The translations under genes and the position numbers were made by a program. A stretch of 64,000 nucleotides of DNA from Cloeon dipterum (Eukaryota > Arthropoda > Insecta > Ephemeroptera > Baetidae), in assembly GCF_949628265.1 (NCBI RefSeq), contig NC_088787.1:13816501-13880500 (forward strand), written 5' to 3'. This document shows positions 14,785 through 29,300 of the stretch, in pieces (within the stretch, counting starts at the first letter, position 1; each line of letters opens with the position of its first letter). The notes beneath the pieces were generated by a model, which was given only the letters and a program-made list of their open reading frames with translations, did not search any database and was not told the DNA's origin.

Positions 14785-17700
14785 ATGATATGCCGACACT
14801 GCTCGACAAATCAATAGCGGACGGTGTGTTGAGATGATAAATAATTCATGGCTATATACTCACAAAAGAGGCGGTCCTTGGGCCATAAACACATCTCGTT
14901 TGCTCGGCCTCGCTACCAGCACTTTTTGAACAGAACACGGACGGTATCAAAATTACTTTTGTAAAAAGCAGTGCGGATGAGTGGACCCTTTTGAGTGTGT
15001 GCAGCCTAGAGATAGCATCAGAGAGTAGTTACCAAGGGAACCAGCTCGCGAGCTTTATGAAAAGGGAAAAACCGCGGATTTCTAAATATATTCAGCTTGC
15101 AACACACATCGTGACGGGTCATCTGGTTCATTCTTGCATTTGTCGGCGTTTTTAATCATCACTCTGGCTCATCTGATTTTAAATTATCTCACTTAATGAC
15201 ACCTTTGGTCATCAGCTTCTGAAACAAATTTTTAAACAACTAATAATATAAACGTTTGGTGTAAATAATTAAAATTTTTACTCGACCGCGTAATTCTAAA
15301 CTCGTTTGTTGTATATTTTTATTCTTTGTACTTTTCCAGCTTGAGGGCAGTGAAACGCGAGTTTCGTGCATTAAGCAATTTAACGGCGAATTATTCAGTT
15401 TCTGTCTGATAACTTGAAAGCATTTGAAAGACTGATGAATCTCATAAATATAGCGCAATTGGTTCCTGAGATATATCAATATAATTTTTAGAAAACACTT
15501 TTATTTCGAGTGTAATAACGTTTCAAAATTGCGATCGCGACAATAGAGGTCCGATTTCGCTGCCCTATCGCCAACCAAACTGTTTCTTGATGCAATACCT
15601 GCATTCATTTTGAACTATTTTCGACAAAACTTTGTTCACGCATTTAAAAATATCTGCCACTCTCCTGTGAATTTTGTCTGCATGACCAGAAACAATAACT
15701 ATTAATCTAAGCGTCATTAAAAAACAAATCAAAAATGTTTCGTTGGAAATGGTTACACCTTAAATATATATGTTATGTAATAGATGATACTCGATGTTCC
15801 AGATGTACAAATACGCCTGAGCAAGTGCGATGAGAATTAATAGTCAAAAGTGTTATTTCAAATGCATTTTATCGGGAGGGTGAACAACTTCATTGAGTAA
15901 TCAAAATACATTGAATCGACGTTGACACTAATTTATAATTTGATCGACTATGGGCCTCACGTGGCTTCAAACTTTGACGTAAACGCGTATTTTTAAAAAG
16001 GCACTTTTTATCAATGATCGTCACTTCAAATTCACTGCAGCTTACAAAGAGATGAGAAACGATAGAGCTTTAAATTACTAAATTTATAGTCTTTAAAATT
16101 TAATAAACTTTGAATCAGATATTATAGAGGGCGGATTCACACTATAATTGAAATCCAAACTATGCAATGGACGTAAATAAAGAAAAATTTGGTAAGTGCT
16201 ATAAAAACCTTATTCAAGAAATACTAGTTCAATTGAAGTTATAAAATTGTTGAGAGATGTGGAAAATTGTGTGATAACTAATCATCCCATCAAGTTTAAT
16301 GAGTGAGAAGATGTAAGTAAGTCTGTTTCGGGGACAATTCGAGGGTTAAATTTTATTCTTTTTGTGAGAATGATAATAAATTTATGATTTAGTGGTATCA
16401 AAGCGGTCTTTCATTTATTTGCCTGGTTCCAAATTGAAAATAAACGCTCAGCAATCAATATTGAAATACAGAGGTAAACACACTGATTGAGCGCAAAAAG
16501 CGATATTTTCATCAAAACATGTTTATTTTGCAGAGGTACAACAAATAGCACTCGCAATGGCAATTACAAAACATAAACTACCTTTCTACCTCTCACACAA
16601 AGGCTAATTTTGGTTCGCTGAATGTCCATGTTGATGGTAAAATACACAATGATGCATTGCATTAGCACGGAGCTGCTAAAACGAACAAGAATTTGCCAGC
16701 GGAATAACAAACCACACACATATCCACATATAAATGTACATTTGCCAGCCCAGAAGTACACATGCAGCCAAATGTTTATGTTTACTCGGAGCATTTCTCG
16801 TGCATATATTTAGAAAGGGCTCAGCACGTTTGAATGTATATCAAGTTAAAAGCTATAGCTGCTGATGCTGATGAATAATTTTAGCGCCATTCACAGCATC
16901 TGCCTCGCAAACAGCATCACACAATAATTTGTCACAGCAGTCTGCATCTGATAAATTTGCCAGACGGGCTTCACACTCCACCATTTGGCACGGGATAGCG
17001 CGTTCGCTGGGGTCAAACGTCAGCAGCAGATATGAGATATTAATTGATATTCATAAACGCAGTTTACTCATACGGAAAGACTGCATTTTGAAAAGTGATA
17101 AATAAATACAAAATTAATAGGCCTGTTAATAAACGCAGTTTTCGCCTCTCGAATTGCTTGTTTTTAAAAAGCAATTAAATTGATCCCTGAGCTCACGCGC
17201 GTTGAAAGCCAAGAAAGTCTTGAATTTGCTTCACGAGGTATCCATTGGTGGAAGCTGACGTCGGCGGCGCGGAGCGGCGCAGGCCAATCTGATTTGATGT
17301 TTGTTGAGCTCCCAGCGCGTTTCCCAGGCCAAACAGTTGCTTCTCGTTAAAAAGAAAGTAGTTGCCTCGGGCGCTGTAACATAATTGTTTTTATCGAGAT
17401 TAATTAAGCGCTGGGAATCAATCAGTAAACGAGCACGCCTCTTTCCAAGAGCAGTCTTTTGTTTTAATTGAAAAAGTAATCTGCTTTTTGAGGAAAGTTT
17501 AACACGCATCCCATCTTAGAGGATCGAACTTGACAGGAAATTCCTTTGCTTGAGTCTCTTTCGTTGAGGAAATCATAGGAAAATTAAAGTATTTAAATTT
17601 AAACACGTTTGTTATATCATGTAAAATTGGTGTTAATCGCGAGCAAAATAATTGAGTCTCAATAATATTGCAATGAATGGACATGTATTGTACGAACTGC

Positions 17701-18204
17701 ATATAAGAGTAAAAACAAATCATTATAATTGCACACGTTGTTTTGGAATAGCGGGAATAGCTAAAAAGGTGTGGATCAGCCTGGAAGCGTTCGGTTGTTT
17801 TGAGCACTAGGCTGGCTGAGGTCAAGGTCAACCGGCAGCCCAACGGCGCTGGAACTGCCAATTTCCCAGTAAGTTTTGCGTGCGTGTCAAAGGGTTAATT
17901 GATCGTAGAATTTGGCCCCTCCATTTCTACAACTTTTCTGAAAGCAGTTCGCTCACCAGCCAAAAGATTGAAAATTTGATTGAAAATATATTGCTCTGCT
18001 TCCATGCCATATTATTCAATACATTTCATCGCAATCGATGGAGGAAAGGCGTCACGTTGAACACGTTTTCCTCAAAGGAGCAAAGAGGTTTCGTGAAAGC
18101 CATCGTTTTTGTGCGAGATTGCGCCACGCAGGGCCCCTCAACACAGCGTTTTTTGCTGTTATACACGTAAGAATAATTTGATAAAAGCGACAGCTGTTGG
18201 TAGC
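14785..18204. other. intergenic, no gene found
   Basis: AT-rich sequence between the tetraspanin (+) and lipase (-) 3' ends. I searched the minus strand for a C-terminal lipase exon of the expected YYLxTxxxxPYG type and did not find one. Short open frames here have no domain. Confidence 0.5.
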
Positions 18205-20292
18205 CTACCTGTTCGGCGCCTTGAATCCCATGGGCACAGCTTCTGATGGATCGCGACACAAACCCTGTCTGAAGGCGGTGTAGCTAGCACAGTGCATCGC
18301 GGGAAACGCGTTTTCGTGCAGCACGCTGCGGGCGTACACCTCGAAGGCACGTCCGTGGCCGCAGAAAGCTGCAACAGAGAAACACTCTTTAATGAAAAAA
18401 AACGACTTCACTTAAATCAAAGTAACTTTCGAGCCAGACAATTGTGAAAACACACAAAACATCGGTCAGTATAGATTTGTATTAATAAATAATGTGACTT
18501 TTTATATCGCATCATTTCTTATTTGATTTTTTTTATAAAGAAAATAAAATATTTTACTATTCATTATTGAATGAGAAAAATTAATAAACATTATTAGTGA
18601 AATAGAGCAGGAAAACAAATAATCTCTTTTAAAATTATACTCTTGCGATATTTAGAAAAGAATGGAGCTCATAAAATTTGCTGCGGTTTGAATTATTGTT
18701 TAACAGCAGAATGATGTGGCTGACGGGAGTGACGGGTGAGAACTGAATTTTATTCTTTTTTTAAAACAATCTCTCTACTGTTCAACATGAAAGCAAAATT
18801 GTAATAATTAAAACCGTAGATAATTTTTGGCTCACAACAGAAAGGGCAGGACCGCGCTCTAGAAAATTTGATTCAGAATTTGTCCGAAATTGAATTTATC
18901 TGGAATTAGATTTAAAATGATTTAAAATTAGAATATGAAACTGATTAAAAAGGAAACTGCTGGAAGAAAGAAAATTTCAATGAGTTCAATCTCTATTCAA
19001 CTATAAATTTAATGCTGAAAGTATTTTTTGTGTGCTTCTTCCAGCTGGAAAAGTGAGATTGCGCGTATTCACAAAAACACGGAGCCTTTCGTTTCCACTC
19101 AGCAAAATAAATTACCAACTTTTTGCCTAAAATGCACGAGCCTCGATATGAGTGGATCGATTTTCCCCTGAAATAGACCACCCGCGGCTATTTCCGGAAG
19201 AGCTGCAAACACACATACCGGCCGCCTGCTGATTTGCGTAAATTGTGTTTTTATTGGATTCACTTCTCATCCACGGTTTTTGACGAGGCAAGCGGAAAAA
19301 CTGTTTCATTTGCTGAATGGATCGATCACAGGGTATCATGCGATTTCTAGCACACGTTTTCCCTCATTACAAAGTATAAAACAGCAAAGTGGTTTGCGTC
19401 AGGCATTGATTACGTTTTTTTTTTTTGGAGGTGATCAGGTGGATGAGATGCGCCTTTATATTTAAATTTATGCGCGGACAAATGTCAAAAGTTATTTCAA
19501 ATTATCTCCATTTATCGGCGTAAAAAGGGCAAGCGTGACGTAAACGAGTAAGTGATTTGCCCTTTCGTATTTCCTAAAAAGCATCCGTTTTCCGCGCTTG
19601 AATGCCCGGAAAACTCTGATGTACAAACAAAGAGGGCTGAAATTGCACATGTGTTTGGGCTAAATTTAGGCTGATTATTAGACATCTGGCCTCGGCGGAG
19701 GAAAAGATAAAGGGTTAATTACCTCTGCGGTAGTAGTTAGAAGGGAAGCGCAGAATTCTGGGCACATGACACTTAGTTGGCTTTGCTCTGCTGATGTAGA
19801 AATTGGCGTGCCCAAAGTCGTGCGGCCTCTTTTCTGATGGGCTGTCGGTGTCGATTACGTCCACAAAATACGCGTCTCCTGGATCTAGCCGCTGCTCTAA
19901 GGGGAAGTTTGAAATATTTGCCATCGCTGGGTCGAAACCTGCGTGCAGTGGAAAACAATTCGAGACCATTATAAACAAGATGAGGAGCCAAAATTATAAC
20001 ACTCAAAACATTGTCTTTTTTGGTGAGGAAATATGAACTAGAAAATCATTACAAAGGTAAATAAATAAAATTACAAAAATGTTATAAAACTAAAACACAT
20101 GCCAGTTTGTTTTAACATTTAATATGTTAAAATTTTGCAAGCCACAAAAATACATTTTGAACAAACCGGGTTTGCAAAGGAAAAACGTGAGTTTCAAATA
20201 TTTAAAATTAATGCTGTGAGCTGTGAGGTTCATTGCCAAGCTTTTATGCGTGCTTAAGGCAGAGCTGCTGTCCCAAACATTTGTGAATAATT

Positions 20293-20340
<48 letters not shown>

Positions 20341-23300
20341 ATTTGTATGCTCTCCATGCACAGGATGGAATGGAATGATGGAATTTCCTCTCTCGCCTGT
20401 TATTCTGGGCACTCTGACGACGTAGGTCCTTCTGGCTGCCACCCCCATCGCGTGGGCACCCAGGTTGTTCCCAATCAAGTGCAGGTCCTTCAGAGGCCCA
20501 GCGTTTTTCTCCATGAAGTCGAGCATCTGCGCGATCTGATAGCCCAGGGGGCCCACATTTTCCACGGCCGAGTGGTAGAACGGACCGCCTGCAACAAAGA
20601 CTCACTCGTTATAATTGGAAAATCCTGCTTGACAGTGGTGCCCGGCAAGAGTGAGTGTGTGTTTTATATGCATGCAAATAAAAAAAGGGCTGCAGTGCCC
20701 GTGGAACAAAATATGCAACCAGTGTGCCAAGTGAGTTGGCCGTTGGGCTTCAGAAACATAAATTCAGCCCCAAGGAAACCCGCGCCCGGCGGATAGTATC
20801 TCTCTCTCTCCTTGTTCATGCTCGCAGCTAGCTGCTGGTTCATTCAAATTAACCCGATTATATTCCGGGGAATAAAAACGAGAAGCAGGTTGCACAGTGA
20901 GGCCTTTATGAGATTACGAGACCAGTGCCAGTATCCCTGTATAATGAAGTCGCGTACCCGAGGTTTATTAACATTTAAATAGCCTGCTGATTATGCTTTG
21001 GAATTCAGTACGGAAGAGCACCTATCGCGAATGATCATACATTGCAAAGTCCGAGATCGATATATTCTATAAAACAGCTGTAAATGCATGAAAACAAACT
21101 GTTGAGGTAATAAAAGGCACAAGGGAAATGGGCCAACTTGTGTTTGATGGGTTTAATTCGCTATAGCATTATTTGAGAAGGTATATAATATAGAGTTCTG
21201 AAGCCATTTGTGCTTCCTTGTTAAAATCGCTCGCCTAACAAAGGGAGCCTTCCATGCAAGATAGTTAGTTGCTTATTGTTAGTTGCAAGTTCAGCAGAAG
21301 CCCATTTTACTCTTACTTTCGTATGCACAAGTATAACGTAAGCTTGGCTTATATTAAGTAAAAGATATTTATTTTATTAGATTAAACGGAACGGTTAAAA
21401 CCTGCCAACATGATATTCATCCTTATCAAAGTTATTTTCAGAGAATAACTACTCGTAAGTTCAGTTTAATTACAGTTCAATTTAATGGAGACGTGATATT
21501 CAAATCATATTACTATTGAAGGTTATGTAATTTCATTCGCGGCAAAGAATTGAATCACGTCAGCGTGTTCTCTATATACTGTAACTTAGCGCGTCATCTA
21601 GAATCATCTCTTCGATTTTATAATAATTCAAGCTGCGATCGTCATAGAAATCTGAATTGATTGATTATAACAACGGGAGTACGCCACGCTTTTTTTGATG
21701 AAAAATTTCTCGCCACATTATCTAATTAAACTCTGCACGTGCACATTAAAAAATTAAAGCTCATCCCAAATTAGAGTGGAGATCATAACTCATTCGCTGC
21801 TCCTGTCACATTTTTTCACGCTATTTAACAAAGTACGTCACGAATAATGCTGACGCGGAAAACTCATTTACCGCAGCGGAAAAAGTATTTATTTATAGCT
21901 ATGTATATTTGAATTAGACGAGAGCAGCAAAAAGCACTGGAGGAAAAACTTGGAAACGATATTTTTATGTGCACAAATTTTCATCAGCAGTTTTTGCTCT
22001 CACCTGCGAGTGGTCTCCATCCGACTGTGACGAAATTGTAACCACCTCTGGCGGCGTAGGCTGCAGAGAAAAAAAGTGAACTGATTAATTATTTGGGAAC
22101 AATGCAGTTGCACGGTGGCGCAACTCGCCTCTCCTGATGGTCCTCGACTCGATGGAATCGGGCCCGGCCAAATAGCCATGGGCGTAGAATACGGTCGGGT
22201 AATCGGGGTTGATGCCTGCGGCGGTCAAGTTTTCTTTGTCGTACGTGATGAGTATTTTGTAGTCTTCTGCGTCATGTCTATCAAGGAAGAAGAGCAGAGA
22301 ATATTGATTAAAGCAAGCGCACTGACTGTGTCAGCCTGGCTGGCTGCGGGAGGTCAAATAACACGCATGCAAATGACCTCCCAAAGCACAATAAACTGCC
22401 TCCGTCTCGTGTGATCAAAATCTTCATTTGCGTAATGAACTATTTATTGACGCAAAGCGCCGTTTTAACATAGTGAAATTAGGCCTCATTTTGCCGGACA
22501 AGCTGAATTATTGATGCCGCGAGGCACTGAAGTGTAATGCACCAGCTGGAACAACGAAAGCCCATTTCATAACTCGGCCTTTTTACTTGGAGAGTTGAGC
22601 AGAATGGAGTTCACCTAGGAAAACTACGATATGGACCCCTAGGGGCGAGGCGGCGGTGTTTGCCGCTGCTCTAAAGAGGCTAAAACACTTTTCGGTTCCG
22701 GTGACTCGCTTCCCTTGCCTGGGATGGATCGTGCATCATGATTCGCCGGCAGCCCATAAATAACGGGCAAAAAATGAAAGTGCTTTCAGTAATCTAATAA
22801 CTAGAACAACGAAAAATCTCACGGACACAATCCTGAGGGACGAGAAGAATAGCTGCGAAAAGTGACAACATTGAAATCACTTACTCGTTGTGGTTGTACA
22901 GAAGATGTCTCTCAAAAATAGATTGTCGCGATATATGATGGTGATAATTTGATAGCAAAAAAAAGACTAAAATTTATTATGCAACTTTTAGAAGATTGTT
23001 ATTTTATATACTTCAAAAAATCTTGTTAAGATATCCATTCCTATAAAAAAATATGGATTGGTAAAAAGTCATCAAAATTACGAACATTTAATTATTCCCA
23101 ACTTTCAAAAACACATCACACAATGTTTAGTAGCAGAATAATTCTGCTGTTTGAAATATATGTAATGCTTTATTCAGCTTTAATTAAAACGCGGATTTCA
23201 CTCGTAAAGAAAATGAAAAAAGGCTCATTGAGAGACTAACAAGCCAACAATCAAGGAAGCCGCACCACGACTTCATGATTCGCACAGTTAGAAAATCACG

Positions 23301-26300
23301 ACCACCAATTTGTACGAAAATTCTGTGTTCTTTTGTACAATGCATACTCGTCTGTTCAGGTGAAATTACTTTTATCAAGCAGAGCAAAGTGAGCATTTTC
23401 AAAATTGTGTTGGGCAATTTCGACAACTAGCTTTATTGGTTTCTGACATGCTCCAGATTAAATCTCCAAAATAAGTAGCAATTTGTTCGATCGGCCACCG
23501 ATATAAGCCAACGCGGTAGCATGCATTTTATCGTATAGTGTTTTGACCTGCCATTTTTAGTGACCTTGTGCAGCAGCTACACTCGCAAAACGTGTGCGAG
23601 GTTGATCAAATATAAGAGCAAGTTCGCCTAATTAGAGGTTCGAAACGCATGCAGTGTGTAATTTAGGCCTGCGTGAAATTTGCTGCCGCAGCCGCAAGGT
23701 GGTTTGTACGTCGACACGTACGGCGAGGCTGCTCTTTCCAAAAAAGAAAGTTAATTGTGCGGCAGCCGCATTGTAAAGCGCGGCCCGAGCCTCAATTTTA
23801 TTTTGGCTGCTGCTGATAAAATTCACCTCTGGCAGCCTTTGTATCTCTCGGATACATATATACCATGGCGAACAAAAAGGAGCCTTGCCTTTTTTATTCA
23901 TCAAAAGAGCCAAGAGGATTTCGAGCACGGTGCTACTGGGCTTATAAATTTATTGGTCTCTGTCCTGGCGTCGCGCGGATCCAGTTAAATTAATTCCTTC
24001 TGTCGCTTTTACACTCCTCTCCTCTTTGACGCACTCTTGAAACTTTTCAACTGGCTTGTATTTCGCAATTTCCGACGAGCCGGAAAAGAAAAATGAACGC
24101 GCTTGGTAGCTGCCTGCTGCCTTATTTTATCGTGATTTTGCAGAGGATTGAAAATTACACAGCTCAGCCGGTTGAAAAATAAACGATGGAAAAGAGCCGA
24201 GTGTGGTCAATAAAAGCTTTTCTCGCTGAGGGATGTGAAACATTGTCTTACTGATATATATGGAAAAATCTGAGACTTAAAATTAACTTCAAATCTCAAG
24301 AAACTAACGTAGTAAAAATATTAGAGGTCTCATTGTCAGCCGCGAGATTTTAGGCGGTGGCTGGCGGGACCGGCTTAGCCGAATTTTTTGGCAGGCGGCT
24401 GGCGCTGCTGGCAATATTTCCAACGTGAAGTTGGATAGTGCTTAACGGCCTGAAGGACCGGAATACATTTTTTTTCTCCTGCACTTTTTAATTTTTGACC
24501 CTCTTTCACTGGCGGCTTAGCAAGATTCACGGTGGCTGCCCATGTGACCCATGTGACGGCGCAGCGGCTGGCTGAGACCTCTAAAAATATCAATGGAGAC
24601 CTATATTGATTTAATTTAATCAAAGAGAGCTGATAGACATAAAGAACATGTATTTTACTCTGCGAGATGCCCAAGATTTCTTTTGAACTTAAGAGGGATG
24701 AAAAAATCATGCGTTCACGTTCTATGCGGCAATAACAATGACATCATGCACAAAATAAATAAAAGGTATATTTTGGAAATAATGGAGGGCATTTGAATTT
24801 ATATGCCTTTCAAAACTGAATTCGATAACGGCCTTAGAAATTCGCCATTCGCGTACATGCCCATTTCCTATAATATGTGTGCAACTGTCGTTTCCCAGAA
24901 GAATCTCAATATTAAATCGCCCGTTTTTCACATCCCTCACAGGCAGGCTGGCGGCAGCAGCAAGCAGCAGAGTCAGCGTGTTGAGAGACGTGGTGAATTT
25001 AGAGCGTAAAAGCGCAATAAAGAGGCAGAAAAATATATTCCATGGCTGCTTGGCTGGCTGGCGCATCTGATTTGAATGGAGTTAACAGATTATCCCGTCA
25101 CGACTGCTGTGACGTGCTCTTTGGAGCTACAAGGCGCACACGGTGTGGCGAGTATGAGTGAGAGAGAACGAGAGATAGCCAAGCTAGCAGGCGCCCATCA
25201 GCGGAAACACAATAAAATACACGTGCGCCCAGCACATGAGATATGAAGCACACTCGGCAGCAGCCGCTGAGGGTGGTTTCGTGAGATGGTGATTTATTCA
25301 TTACGTTTGTAAGTAGCGCCGCGCAAGAGTTGAATAAATTTGCTCGCGCGACTAACTAAGTAAGTGAGCACATTATTTGCACTGTATCATCCTAGTAAGC
25401 CTTGGACGTGAGCTGCTCTATTAAAAAGAGAAGTGAACGCTCTATTCAAATCAATTTTTGCAAAGCACAAACCTATGTGTATATATAATGGTGGCAATTT
25501 CGATTGCGATTTTAATCCAGATCAAAGTATTATATGCCGATTGCACTAATTGCAATGGAACTAATTATTGAGGCTTCAATGAATCTGCATATAATTTCTC
25601 TCCGTAGTAATATTTTACTCGTCTCACATAGGAATTTATAAAGATTCCCAAAGTATTTATTTATTCGTTAACTTCTGTAAACATAATTTATCAACAGAAA
25701 CGCAGGTGCGTATTGCTAATTTCTAGTGCACAATTTCTGCACGCTTTCATTTATGACTTTGTAAGTTAAAAATATATATTGTGGTTGTTAACACTAATAA
25801 TAGACATTTCCGTAATTTGGCTTTCTGGCCACAAATACATCCTTGTGGCTACAGAGACAAAAACCTGGCTCACCGGAAGTCACCAATCGATTTTTTTCTC
25901 CTGCCTGATTTTCTACTATAGTGCGCGCTTGCTTCGGTGGAGAGCGCGGCTAACCATCTGTGGCTAGATAAATATATTTTCACGACTTGCGGCACCTGAC
26001 CTCGTGCGCCAAACAAAGTTTGCCGTCACGTGCCAGCTGCTTCAGCTGGTGCCTCTATAACTCTAAATTGTTTATAGATATTCCAACTTCAAATTGAGTG
26101 CAATTTCTAGTACCCCTCTAAATACACGATATTTGTGTCTGGAAATTTGTTTGATGTATTTGGAATGATAATATTTAAAATTTTATAAGAGTAGAAATAC
26201 TCTCACGAATTTTATTATTAAAGCCTGGTAAGATTAATTTGTTATATTTTTCCACAGCGTTGACTTTTTTGATGCACCATAATTGAGTAAATACAAATCA

Positions 26301-29300
26301 TGCTCGATTACAAAACCTTAAAGCCTTTGTCCAGAAAGTATTTCCTGAAAATATTTTATTTTGAATTATGCTTCACACACGTCGTGGAAACTAATTAAAG
26401 TTATGAAATTAGAATTTACGTAATAGCTCGGCTTTGCGCAGAGTTTTCTCAGGATGAATGGCTTTGAGTGAAATTTAGTAATTTTGATTTCATTTATAAT
26501 TTCCCGCTTTTGTGTTCTTTTTATGTTTTAAGATGGCAGTTATTTGCGAAAAACCGGTGACTTAAAGAGTACTAACTTTTAAGGAAAAATTGACTGACTT
26601 AAAATACAGTTAACTTAACTATTTATCAATATGCGCAACCTGAATTTCGGTTCATTGTTGATATGAGAAGTGTAAATATTCAAATTGGTCGACCCCATAA
26701 GCTGCGAAATTTCCGATATCGCACGCTTAGCGAGTTACACTCTTCTCTGAATTATGAACACGCATGCAAATTACATAGCATTGTTGTAATTTTATTCGCC
26801 ACGGGGGAATCGGTTGGTTGTGCGGCAACTTCAGAAATGCCGCATCGCCTAGCGCGATCAATTTTTGCCCGTTAATGAAAATGCGGCGTTTGAAGGACGA
26901 TGCTGCAATTTCCAATATATAGACACGCATCAACTAGATACGAATCAATTTCTGCTCTCTCGCTTCAGCGTGCGTGTGGCGCGCTCTAAAACGGAGAAAA
27001 TTGTTATCCTAAAAGTCATTATGACGAGATAGCACTCGTTTCGCTGATGATCTAATTAAAAAAGGAACCTCATTTCTGTTTTAAAAGAGCTGCTCTTAAA
27101 GATAAATGTTGGCGGCTTGAGTCGAGCCACGCGGGCGCCTAAACACTTTCATTTTTCTCGCCGGCGGATGCCTTCCATCAGATAAAACTGCTAGAAACCG
27201 CTGACCTTTTCTCCACAGGGATATGCACTTCGAATTTTGCATAACGGCACACTAATGTCAGCTATTTTGTAATTATTATTGCCACTCTGCTAAAGGCCTT
27301 TAATGGTCCCAGCGATAAATAATAGTAGTTTTTGTGAGTGTTAGCATGCCAAGAATGAAATACAGTCAACACAGAACAATTTGATTTATGATCAGGGTTC
27401 GATTTTGTTGTGAGCAAAAGACCTTGAAAATGTCGTAAAAACGCCGATTTTCTTTCATATATGGAGAAAATAATTAACGTTGTGTAATTTAAATTTAAAG
27501 AAGCATGGCCGTAAATTACGCCTAATCCTTTTTTTATGCGGCAACTTTCTCCAAATTAAAAATAGATATCGATTTTGACCTATCGATTTTGACCAATCAT
27601 TTTGGGAGTTAAATTGAACATGAGCACTCAAGCTCTTTTGGTTTTGGCATTAATTTATAAAAACAAGAAAACGAAATTAATTAGAAACACATGCAGAAAA
27701 AAACGTGCGGAAGAATCACTGACCCATCGTAAAAGCGGTACAAGTGAAAGGTGATGTCTATGCCGGGCCTGATGTCTTGGCAGACGCCGCTTCCTTTTTG
27801 CACAGGAGCAATCTGGACCCACGCGTCTCCATTGAGCAGACGGCCTGGAGGACCTGCAAGGAACCGAGAGAGCACATTAATTGTGACATAACCTGAAAGA
27901 AGAGCAGCTGGTCCAATAACGAGAAAATGAGAACTCTCTCATTTCTTTCTCCTCACAAGGAGAGCCTTTTGTATATCACAATCAATATTTGTTTTTCTCA
28001 TATAGAGCGCACAACATTTCGGAGACTGACTGAGAGAGAGCGAGAGAGCAGATCCCACCCAGACCATTTTTCTTAAGGCAATCGCTGTGCAAGACGCTTA
28101 ATTGGAATCATTCTTTCGCTCCTTGTCAGACTCAACTCGTGACATGACAATTTATCATAGTATTACGCTGATTGAAATATCGTGTTATCTCACTTTTAAG
28201 CCAATTATCTCGCGCTAGAAGGAGAGGTGCGTGCTTTACATGACGTATTTTAAAGGGAAGAAAATGTCGTTACGTGTTTTCAACATCTTCGTGACTCCAT
28301 GAGGCCCTTTAAAAACTGTAATGTTTGCTTAGCAGATACCGAATGAGAACAATTTAGGCGTGCGACGTGACCCACGTACGATTCAACAGCATAAATAAAT
28401 TGAGTGCTTTTAGTATGAAAAAGGTTGAAAATCAAATCAAGAATGAACAGAATTATCAGTAAGTGTCACACATTTTATCGAGCTGGTCTGGGAATTGTAT
28501 GAAAATTACCATTTTATACCGTATTCAATGGCAAAAGTTTTCTATAAAATCCAGAAAGAAAATTTCACTGTCGTTTTCTTCAATGTTAGATTTATGCAAA
28601 GTCTTGTTTCAGCATTTAGAATTCACGGGTGAAGTTTCTAAATTTCTTGACAATGACTAACTCAAACAAGCTGGTCTGTGAGCGTCCTTTTGAGCCACAC
28701 GTGCATGTGAATGAGTGACTAATAATAACCAGCCATAAAACCGTCTGTCGGCACCTTCTCCATTCTCTTTCCGGAGATAAAATGTCAAAACTTTCACAAC
28801 AATAACCCTCCAAGGTGATAATCTGTCGTAATTGGCTAATAATTTTGTCATTACCAAAATTACACGCACAGACCAGCGTAGTTCACAGGCACAAAAAGGA
28901 GGGCAGGCCGTAAATCTGAAACGACAGAGGAACCAGCGTTTTGTGCCACCAAGAGCTGCAGCTGCTGCTGGTCTTATGAAAGGGAAAGCCAAATTTCGAT
29001 GGTGTGGTTTACATCAGTCTACCAAGCACATATTATACGAGGCATAAATTACCTCGCAGGAAAAAGCCCGTTCCAAAAATTATACACACATTTTACGTGC
29101 CTGCTTTTGATCAAGAAAGAGCGTTTTGTGCATTTTTGCCACGTATATATATTAACGAAAATTAACACAGCACTTTGTGGCGAGTGAGTGCCAAAGCAAA
29201 ATATATTTACTTTGGAAATTTAAAAATTTGTAAACGATTAACGAACAATTTGCACAAACGCAAAGAGCAAAACAAAATGACTACCGTTCGTTATAATAAT

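Noticed and set aside
14785-18204. C-terminal exon of the lipase gene
   Set aside because: I looked for a minus-strand acceptor followed by the family's last motif and found no convincing candidate.
20090-20605. Open frames with repeated Ile-Tyr
   Set aside because: They arise from the (AT)n microsatellite running into lipase exon 5; only the exon part is real.
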